Positions 56,601 through 64,000 of a stretch of DNA of 64,000 nucleotides are shown one piece after another. The stretch is from Siniperca chuatsi (Eukaryota; Chordata; Actinopteri; Centrarchiformes; Sinipercidae): NCBI RefSeq assembly GCF_020085105.1, contig NC_058046.1:5742675-5806674 (forward strand), in the 5' to 3' direction. The notes below the pieces were generated by a model. The model was not told where the DNA came from and did not search any database. It saw only the letters and a list, made by a program, of their open reading frames with translations. Positions within the stretch are counted from its first letter, which is position 1. The number at the start of each line of letters is the position of its first letter. The position numbers and the translations under genes are program-made.

Positions 56601-59600
56601 ATACTATACTAAATAAGAATAGCTGCTTAAGTTAAGTCCCCACAAAAACACCTTTTTAATACAAACACGATCATTTTTGAAAATGTTCTTATTTTATTTA
56701 TCTAATTTAATTTCTTCTGTTCTGCTACTTTTCATTACTATATTTTATTTCAATCAATTTGTATCTAGTATCCTCTAATTTTTGTTTCGTTGTTTGTTTT
56801 GATATATATATTTTTTTTTTTACGAGTGATGCATGATATTTGTATATAAAAATATTTTCAAAGATTGTATTTTACCACCAAAAAAGTTCACTATCCAAAC
56901 ATGATCTCTCAGGTGGTACTGTATCCTACATGTTTCATTAGGACTTGGTGATACTGAAACCAAACATATTTCTTATTTCCAAATACTGTGGTATTATAAT
57001 GTCAAGATGTTTGGATATCACATGTTGGATATCACATCAGAAGATAATGTAAATATGATTATTGGTCATTTTACTCAGCAACATTTTAGATTGTTAAGAA
57101 AATTGCAGTTCAGACTTACACATCATGTAAAGACATTTCGCCTACAGTAAATGGCAGTGTCATGACATCCAAATTCCCACACTGCACTCTCATATTAGGG
57201 TATCAACATTAAACTGATCTATCATGCTGGGGCCTGTATCACAAAGATGGCTCCCTTTTAACCAGGTAGATCACCATTGTGACCCATGCTTCATGGCTAA
57301 CCTGCTATGGAGCAGGATCAGATCAAAACCTGTCACCAGCCTATTCTTACATGATCCCGTTATGGACAGAAGTACAGAGTTTACAACAAAGTGACAAGTA
57401 ATAAAGAGCAATAAAGACATTTTTATAGATCAGTAGAGTCACTTTGCCTACCATGATAATTGTGTCAGAGATGGTGTAAATAATTATTTTTTTTTTGCAC
57501 TACTACATGTCCACTCTTGGTTTATACAGTGTTTCTTATTGGGCATTTATTTCTATTCTTCAGGCCTTTATCTGTTCTTTTACTCCTGGTTTCACAACAG
57601 GAAAGGCCTTACTTAAATTGTTGGGACATTATTCCTATTGTCTCTGCAGCTTCTTATTCTATTATTGTTGTGTGTTCATAGTGTATATATTTGACCTTGC
57701 TTATCAATTTTTTACTGCCTTTCCACTTATGGTTCTGATGATGTTACATGTGATTGGCTTGTAATTCAGTACAAATTTGCTGACATGTTTTGGTGTGAAT
57801 CTTTTATCAGAGCTTATGTGACATCAGTGAGGAGGAGAAAAGGAGGAAAAAATAATATAAATGAATAAGAAACCCTTTTTTTCTCAAACATGAGACAATT
57901 CACTACAGGAGTAGTTCCCTTGAACATTTTGGCACCATGTTTTAGTGCTTATCAAGTTATACTCAAGTTATAACTGATGTTACTTGTAAAGTAGGTCTGG
58001 CTGGTACATAAGCAAACTAGTCTAGTCTGTCTAAATTACTAAATTGAAAGAAAAAAATGCCCCCCCAAAAAAATTAATTCCCATGTACAAGTATTGTGAC
58101 AGTCCATTTTTGAGAAGTACGTTTCTGTCTAAGCTTCCCACCGTTGGCTTTCTTATTGAGTCTCTAGTGCATTTGCTCTTCTACTAATCGACCTAATGGG
58201 GGTAACATTGTGTTTTGAAATAAACTAGCCTAGCTTTAAATGACCAGCCTAAACTGTGACTGCATCATGTTCATCATCATCATATTACTATGTTATTACC
58301 TCATTATCCCTCTTCCTGTCCTTCTCTGTGTGCACAGGGCTGGGAGGAAGGAATGCTGGGGATGAAGAAGGCAGGCCGTCGTCTCATTGTCATCCCACCC
58401 AGCCTATCTTACGGATCCAAGGGAGTCCCCAACCGTGTCCCGGCTAACAGCACTCTTATTTTTGAAGCAGAGCTCCGACGGGTAACACCCACTGAACAAT
58501 TTTTTACATCCTTCTAAGGCTGTGTATTGCCAATAATCTAACAATACGATACATATCACGATACAGGGGTTACGATTCAATATATTGCGATGTATTGCGA
58601 TACTGTAAGCAAGGCGATATATTGCGATTTTAAAAAAATCTAATCTTAGGAAAAAATGGAAGTGCAATAAATAAAAAAAAAAAAGATTTTCATCCTCACC
58701 TAGTATAAAATCTAAATTTCAAAGGCAATATCACTATTATAACCAAGATTCCATGAATAATAATCCAGCTGAATGTCTTACTCCTTTATTACACCTGACA
58801 CTGTAAATTTGATGAAAAGACACTAAAATACAACATTTATGATACATCTCAGGTCTCCGTGTTTTGGCCATGTTTGCTGTTTACATGTTGACTGTTTACT
58901 GGGACTTCTACTTCTAAACACTATTTATTTCCATATAGCCATATTATATATAACATGTATCTCCCAAAAACATTAAAATATTAAAAAACACAATGAATAT
59001 TGATCAATAATAATAATCGGTAATGTCAACTGTTATTCCTTCCCTATGCAATGCACATGCATATATCCTGACAGTAATGGCTTCAGAATGGCCTCGAGAC
59101 ATTGGAGTAGTAGTACACAACTTTTGATTACAAAAACAACAAAGGTAAGACACAATTCGTTGTTGAAGTTTGTTCGGCAAGGTTTGGTCGTACCCTGATA
59201 AGAGTTACTGTATAAGTTACTGCTGGAATCTGTGGAGTCTCAGTATTCATTTGAGGTGTCGTTTGTGTGGATAGCGTGATATGGAAGATATCAGGAGCGC
59301 TGTGACTGCGGGCATGCACCGTGTTCAGACAGAATGCTTTTTGCTACACACTTAGTCAGTTGCTTGGTGTTTGACTTGTTTCGTTCAGGTAACAATGGTT
59401 AACATGAGCTTTTAGCTGAGCTTTGTACCGTTAAGTGGGTGTGCAGCATGAATATGTTGTTACATGGTTAGCATGTCCTTATATGGTGTTTGTTGTGAGA
59501 TGCGCTCACTGCCCAGGGGCGGTACCTGGGACGCTCGGGTTTAAGAGGTAAAAATCGATAGAGTTTTTGAGAATCAATACATCCTTCCCTCATCTGCTCT

Positions 59601-62600
59601 TGTATTTGACCTGTTCTAACATACCTGATCATTTTAATGTCACATTAATACTTAAGTTATGTCTGTGTTTATGGAGCTGCAACTTCTGACATGACCTCTT
59701 TATTCCTAGTTGCTTGTAATGAAATGTGAATTGAAGCTTATTCTGCTTGTTTTGTGCTATAGGTTAAGTTTTCCAAGGACAGTGGGTCTGACAGGGCCAG
59801 TGCCAGCTCCAGAGACTCTGCTGCTCCCTCCCCTGCTCCTTCCCCAGCCCCCAGTGTGGAGAATCTGGTCCCAGAGCCCGCAGTACAGACCACCGCCTCA
59901 GGTCCAGGCAGACCAGGGTGAGATTTAAGCCTCCGGAAATAGTTAACAGCATTATCTTTAACTGTTTTGTCACTTAAGCCGATTTGTCTCTGACCTTTTC
60001 TCTGTTTTTCCAGGGAGCCACCACTTCGTGCAAAGTCAAACTCGCTCAGTGAACAACTGGCAGTAAGCGCCCTCACTGCTTTTTTAAATTATTAATGATC
60101 TATTTTGAAATTAACTGTATTCCGTTATTTTGCAGCTGTATTGATGGAAGCTTTGTTTTTCAAACTTCAGAATCCAGATGCCACAAAAGCCAAGCTGATC
60201 TCTCGCATGGCAAAGATGGGCCAGCCCATGTTGCCCTTTCTGACAGGAGTGGCCAGCCAGCCCGAATCCAGTGACTCTGAGCTTGAGGTGGGATGGCAGA
60301 ATCCTGGGAAGAAAGTTGTTTTTGTAGATTTGAAGAATAAGTCTGACGATATTATTTTTTTCTTTTTGTCAACAAATTCCTCGAAAAAGCCAAAACCAAC
60401 AATGAATGTATCCGACCAACAAGTATTATGTGTTTATCAAAGCCTGATATATCTCATTCCTCTTTGCCACAGAGCTCCATTGTTGTCCAAAACTTAGAAA
60501 CACATCAATGAGCCACACTGTTGTACTGGGGGATATATTCCTTCATTACTACAAACTCATACTGCTGCTTCAAATATTCACCACAACACCAAATGTGGAA
60601 TAATCTGCTGCTGAAAATAGTCCCCAATAATAATAAATGCACTATTTCCTCCTGTCTGAGTAACGCTGGCTACAAAACTACAGTGACCAGCTGTTTTAAG
60701 AAATGATTGAACCTTTTTAAAAAATGAAACTATATATTTGTGAGCTGTGGACTTTGGGCTAAGAGCCAGAGACGGGGTTGGGAAGTCAGATAGTACTAGG
60801 TTGGTTTCAGTATAGAAAAAATCAGCTGAACCTGTCATCTGGATCACTTGAGGAATTGCTCAGAAAAGGGAAAATCAATATCCTTGAATCGCCCAATCAG
60901 ATTTTGCCCTCAACCAACAGAATGCCTGAATATAGCCAAAAAAGGACTGTTTGAGTTTGAGTTTTAAATCTTGTGAAAAAAACCTGCAAAATGTTTTAAT
61001 GTGTTAGAACGGCACTTAAACCGATTTACTGTACTCCCTTTATCAGCGCAAAACATGCTTCTAATAGGGCGACTAAGGAAAATTTTAAATGATTGATTAA
61101 TCTGTTGATTATTTTTCAGTGAATCAGGTAACTATGTTGTTAACAAAATTTCAAAAATATGATAAATGGTAAATGCCCTTCACAAATTACAGGAACCCAA
61201 AGAGAAAAGACCCAGAAGGTGTTCAACAACATTACAATGATAAGAAAGAGAGAAATCCAGCAACTTGACATGTTTAAGAAACCTTAACTAGTGAATGTTT
61301 GATATTGTACTTGATAATTAACTTTAATGATAAATTGATTATTAATCCCTTTTTCACAGCAGACATTTTGGCTTGTCACAGTAGGAAAAGCACAGGTGTT
61401 ACTAATAATAAAGATGGCTCTGCTCTATTCAGGTGTCCCAGTACGTCATGTAACAGTGAGCCAACATGAAATACCAGGACCCTAAAACTAAAGCAGCTAA
61501 ATGGAATTCAGCCATAATTAATTTTATTATTTATACCTGTGCTCTTCCTACTGTGACATGTCAAAATATCTTTTGTGAAAAAGACCTGTTTAAGGGTGCA
61601 GGACACAATTTGAATACCATTTCTAGAACCTTTTTTTTTAATTCCGTAATTTTTTCTTGACGGCAAAGTATATATTTTAAAGTTTTTGTAGAAATCCGGT
61701 ATCAACTGAATTTTCTTAAAGGAGCACTCCAACTTTACATGTCAAAGTCACGGGAGTATTACAATACAGTAGTATAATACAGTGAATACAGTTGTATAAT
61801 CTCTTCTGTGGCTCTGAAGGAGTTTCATCAAGTCTGAGAAAATTGACAAAAGGGACATCACTTGAGCAATCTGTGCTTGGGGTTGGAGACAGGATGCTTG
61901 CGTTACAAACTGGGTGTTTGCAGTTAGAAAAATGTGGGAATTTACAAGACAGGAAGCGTCTGATGAAAGATGCTTTTGAGTTGCATTATGGGAAATGTAG
62001 CATCGTGCGGTTTTGGAGCCTGACCCATACTTTGGTGGCTTAAAGTCAGGATATCTCGGCCTCTACTGTACTGATTTTTGACCATTCTTTTTTTAATCTG
62101 TCTCTTGCAAATCCCCCAACGTAATAGAAAAGCAATTCAAAATTGCTGGAGTGCTCCTATAAAATGACCATCTGCCACATCTGGTGTCATTACTGAGTTT
62201 CTGTCACTGTGCGTTGATCCCCAGGACACCAGTAACAGCAGAGTGAAGGATCGGTCTGCGGCTCCATCTCCAGTGCAGATCTCCACTGCTGCTCCAGTTT
62301 CAGCACACGGTAAGCTTCTTCGACCTGTTCATATATGCATTCTTCCTGCAGCACAGGATTATAAAGAACACAAACTCTTATGATGGTGTACAGTATGTTT
62401 TACAAATTCTTGGTAAATGCCCTAATTTTAAACTGTTAACTTATTTAGGTTTTCCTGCAGTACATCCTCATCCTCACACTGCTCCACCTTCTGCCTTACT
62501 TCCTGTTATGACCACTGTTGCCCCACAGCCTGGGCTGACAGGCAACAGCCATGCCTTTCAGGTAAGATTTCACCACATTTTGTACTAATTTTGTCTAATT

Positions 62601-63956
62601 ATGTCTCAATATCGGTGCCAAATGTTGTTTAATATCCTTACACCTACACTCAGACCTCTGTGACTGCATCTCATCTCCAGCCTGTTGGCCACGTCTACCC
62701 TGCACAAACTGTCCCATACATGGGTAAGAGCGTTCAGTTCAATTACAAGGAAGCCATTATGATCAGTCCAGGTTTATGTAGAGGGTTGTATAGAGTGAAA
62801 TGAAAAATGTAATGCAGTTTGTTAGTAAACCTGTACCCTAAGCTCTTGACACTTGTATCAAACTGCTGTACCTTGAACTTTAGGGTCCATTTCACCATTT
62901 AATAATGCACTTCTGCAAGATAGTTTTGCGTTTGATTCAATTGATGAAGCTGTTACGAATTACAAACCCTGAGATTGTGTTGTTTTCTCCAGGCTCCAGT
63001 GATGTGACTTCCTTCTTGATGACTGAGGCCCGACAACACAACACAGAGATCCGATTAGCTGTTGGAAAAGTAGCAGATAAAGTGGATCATCTGGCCTCAA
63101 AGGTATAAACTCTATGTACAAGAATATTTTTTATTAAGTGGCTTTAACATAAAGGCAATCTCAGAACCAGTGACCAATGTTTCAGGGCTTCGGGTGTAGC
63201 CAGCAGATATCCGGATAACAGAGACTGCCTCTTCCGTGTGTCGGTCATTAGCAGTCTGATTAGCAATCTCGGAACCCAGGGTTCTGAGATAGACAAAAAG
63301 CGAAATCGTCGTCAAACGATAACCGATGGGTTTGATTTCAGATTGCATTTTGGCCAATGCGTTCAGCCTCTTTTGCTCTCCACACGGACTGTTTACCTGC
63401 ATGCAACCAAAGCCTGCTCAAACGTAGCTGGTCAATACTACTCAGACTACAAACTACACACTACTCGGACTACCAAACCAGAACGCTTCCGATGCCAAAA
63501 TCTGCCTACAGATTCTGCATTCATATCCAGATATCTGTTTATAGAGATTAACATAACTGAGATTCATCTAGTTCTTGTCTTTTTTTACTTTAACAGATAG
63601 ATGACCTTCAAAGGCAGGGAAGTCTTTCCATGGGTGTGTCTAGTATGTCGATGGAAACCTCCATGATCATGCACAACATCCAAAGAATTGTCCAGGTACA
63701 CACCTGAATAGTAAAGTGCCTTGTGTTTTTGGAGGCTCTGTTACTTGTTTTTACCTCAGCTGTTTTTTATAAGTATTGATTCTCTTATTACATCTTTCTG
63801 TGTATTGGGACTTGTCATCAGTAATCAAACTGTGTTCTGAAAATTCCTTTTTTGTTTTTAGGAAAATGAATGTTTAAAAAAGGAAGTTTTTGAGAAAAGC
63901 TCTCGCATTGATGAGCAAAACCGCAAGATCGGGGAGCTCATCAACCAGAACCAGAG
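45998..63956 (+). CDS. fkbp15: fkbp15 (FKBP133/WAFL), first 18 coding exons, 3' part outside window
   Basis: Exons: 45998-46047, 49118-49221, 49305-49383, 49734-49803, 49892-49966, 55959-56057, 56261-56410, 56520-56588, 58338-58481, 59763-59917, 60014-60062, 60171-60287, 62225-62309, 62449-62561, 62654-62723, 62993-63102, 63597-63695, 63862-63956. They give 577 residues plus two bases, with GT-AG ends and consistent phases. MFGGDDEDGDFLSP is the conserved start. Residues about 60-160 are the WH1-like region (QYVKQGKLGAAVLGNHTSKE; DDQRQNWSLMFESEKAS). Residues about 180-280 are the FKBP-like domain (GDSLEVVYTGWLLQDHAIGQ; GWEEGMLGMKKAGRRLIVIP). A Ser/Pro/Ala-rich linker with KAKLISRMAKMGQPMLP follows, then SFLMTEARQHNTEIRLAVGK and the coiled-coil start. 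FKBP15 is described as an early-endosome and actin-linked trafficking protein. The arginine at the exon 3-4 junction is followed by Cys where human has Tyr. Confidence 0.95.
46048..49117. other. fkbp15 intron 1 with nested MITE-like repeats
   Basis: Family C ends occur at about 47985-48165 (TTGTTGATTAGTCGATCATC) and 48555-48745 (TTAATTGATAACGAAAATAA). Between them, about 48165-48556 is a second repeat ('family D') with inverted ends, AACTCAAGGTCCACTTACTA at 48209 and TAGTAAGTGGACCTTGAGTT at 48532. Another family D end lies at 51555-51577. The remainder is unassigned. Confidence 0.6.
49560..49625 (-). repeat. Family A tail, fkbp15 intron 3
   Basis: ACAAGCGCAATGAGATAACA and CTGTTATGAATTGGTGCTAT are the reverse complement of the family A start. 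Confidence 0.7.
50395..50750 (-). repeat. Long family A copy, minus orientation, with (TC)n and a 43-bp insertion
   Basis: This is the reverse complement of the stretch at about 53020-53230: TTGCTATTGTAAAATTCTAG, CTCTC run, AAAACCCAACACTGCAGCGG. The dinucleotide run (TC)n fills about 50616-50696, about 40 units. A 43-base insertion at 50437-50479 is flanked by exact 13-base duplications. Confidence 0.8.
50437..50479 (+). mobile_element. 43-bp truncated retroelement insertion with 13-bp target duplication
   Basis: The inserted bases start GAAAACTGTGTCCAGATGAC and end TTTTCTACGA. TATTATTGTCATT occurs exactly at 50424-50436 and 50480-50492. The paralogous family A copy at 53020-53230 has no insertion and a single copy of the target word, so it serves as an empty site. 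The inserted sequence matches the last 43 bases of the block ending at 17103. Confidence 0.88.
50750..51240. repeat. Probable dispersed repeat, fkbp15 intron 5
   Basis: GACGTGATGTCACGTTTCTG at the left, CCGATCAGAGCTCCTGTTTC and GGACGTCATTGAAATTTTGG at the right. The layout resembles fish interspersed repeats, but no second copy was found in the window. The long minus-strand open frame here has no recognisable protein. Confidence 0.35.
51335..51578 (+). repeat. Family D-like repeat copy
   Basis: Ends GACAAAGCTAGTAAGTGGAC followed by CTTGAGTTA, matching the right end of the repeat at 48165-48556; CTCACAGTCTTCACCAGCAG also matches in style. Confidence 0.6.
52000..52487 (-). CDS. Unidentified two-exon coding block, N-terminal part of an unknown protein
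   Basis: Exon a, 52487-52304, starts MFRRTTKSILLRPVHSHCVV and continues RGQRKEKYYFINKVGMEIKK, ending in phase 1 before GTCAGT. Exon b, 52205-52000, follows CTCATAG and gives VFNNNLRTFYTTADNKLEGI, VGRHYLLPFVKDGPVYPMLK and EVLKHLSLALREFEELLWLP, ending in phase 0 at CAG before GTAATT. Together they make exactly 130 codons with no stop. The basic, Arg/Ser-rich start resembles a mitochondrial targeting peptide. It lies antisense inside fkbp15 intron 5. No continuation exon was found before the hAT-like end at about 51960, so it may be a captured gene fragment or a truncated nested gene. I do not recognise the family. Confidence 0.5.
52826..54110 (+). mobile_element. Long family A copy containing an antisense LINE endonuclease snippet
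   Basis: Starts AATTTTATTTATATAGCGCC then AGCAGGTCTAGACCGTACTC. Farther in, 53770-53698 read on the minus strand gives NREIIVGDFNIHVDVENYSL then STAFISRQ, which matches the endonuclease style of fish non-LTR elements (GDFN). So family A appears to be the reverse-oriented body of a larger LINE-derived element or a chimera. The right boundary is approximate. Confidence 0.6.
54235..54835. mobile_element. MITE with a central long hairpin
   Basis: Left end ACTTTGTTCAGACTGCAGGC and right end ATGGCAGTGCGAACAAGGCC are inverted look-alikes (gttc/gcactgc), with AAATC-rich subterminal words on both sides. The centre holds a 46-bp imperfect hairpin: arms 54468-54513 and 54540-54585 differ at three positions, loop 26 bases. 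There is no coding capacity. Confidence 0.6.
54836..55958. other. Right part of fkbp15 intron 5, unassigned
   Basis: AT-rich intron with no recognised element. Ends in a normal polypyrimidine tract and TCCTGCAG acceptor at 55951-55958. Confidence 0.5.
56589..58337. other. fkbp15 intron 8, no recognised element
   Basis: A 1.75-kb AT-rich intron. The open frame at 57495-57764 is hydrophobic but has no splice or family support. Confidence 0.5.
58521..59590. mobile_element. Probable hAT-like MITE remnant, fkbp15 intron 9
   Basis: Left part ACGATACATATCACGATACA, GGGTTACGATTCAATATATT, GCGATGTATTGCGATACTG is a widespread fish transposon-end style. Right part AAAAATCGATAGAGTTTTTG, AGAATCAATACATC looks like the opposite end. 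No transposase was seen between them, and the extent is approximate. Confidence 0.45.
60288..62224. other. fkbp15 intron 12 with a family C copy
   Basis: Bases about 61080-61360 (TTGATTAATCTGTTGATTAT; TTAACTTTAATGATAAATTG) resemble family C. The remainder is unassigned intron ending in TGATCCCCAG. Confidence 0.5.
63103..63596. other. fkbp15 intron 16, unassigned
   Basis: About 0.5 kb with two overlapping open frames (63238-63600 and the minus strand) that have no family resemblance. It contains small inverted words, AATCTCAGAACCAGTGA at 63157 and TCTCGGAACCCAGGGTTCTG at 63267. It may be a repeat that I do not know. Confidence 0.35.
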
Positions 63957-64000
63957 GTGAGTCAGAAAATGTCAGTCACAATGATGGTTGACAGAAACAT

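Noticed and set aside
63238..63600. A 120-residue open frame in fkbp15 intron 16
   Set aside because: It runs into exon 17 in the wrong frame and resembles no known protein.

Overview
This is a eukaryotic window, almost certainly from a teleost fish and probably a percomorph. Four vertebrate protein-coding genes are recognisable by their spliced exons. The rest is AT-rich DNA packed with dispersed repeats: L2/Rex1-type LINE tails, DIRS-type retroelement pieces, hAT-like MITEs and foldback elements. There is no operon structure, tRNA, rRNA or CRISPR array. Species and repeat-family names are inferences from remembered families; no search was run.

Layout. (1) 785-3586, minus strand: the first three coding exons of nelfb (NELF-B/COBRA1, negative elongation factor); the rest of the gene lies left of base 1. 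(2) 4775-13007, minus strand: a complete nine-exon entpd2-type ecto-nucleotidase gene (502 codons plus stop), with all five apyrase motifs and a transmembrane segment at each end. A second copy of its exon 3 lies upstream of exon 1. Human NELFB and ENTPD2 are both on 9q34.3, so this pairing looks like conserved linkage. (3) 13.5-36.6 kb: a long divergent intergenic desert with DIRS, L1-like and L2-like relics, nested MITEs, a foldback element and one pair of unidentified exon-like blocks at 17.65-17.99 kb. (4) 36613-41743, plus strand: complete fgf17, five coding exons, 214 residues, with the signal peptide split over two tiny exons. (5) 45998-63956 and onward, plus strand: the first 18 coding exons of fkbp15, covering the N-terminal WH1-like region, the FKBP-like domain, the proline-rich linker and the start of the coiled coil; the gene continues past the right edge.

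The four genes have unrelated roles: nuclear transcription pausing, extracellular ATP hydrolysis, a secreted growth factor, and endosome/actin trafficking. The most unusual items are these: a phase-consistent two-exon coding block of unknown identity on the minus strand inside fkbp15 intron 5, next to transposon-like ends; a 43-bp insertion with a perfect 13-bp target-site duplication and a nearby empty-site paralogue; a perfect 28-bp hairpin in fgf17 intron 3; a near-perfect 130-bp inverted pair of LINE tails; and a GC 5' splice site in nelfb. No gene system that is convincingly new was found. All exon boundaries were assigned by eye from splice signals, reading phase and similarity to remembered family members.
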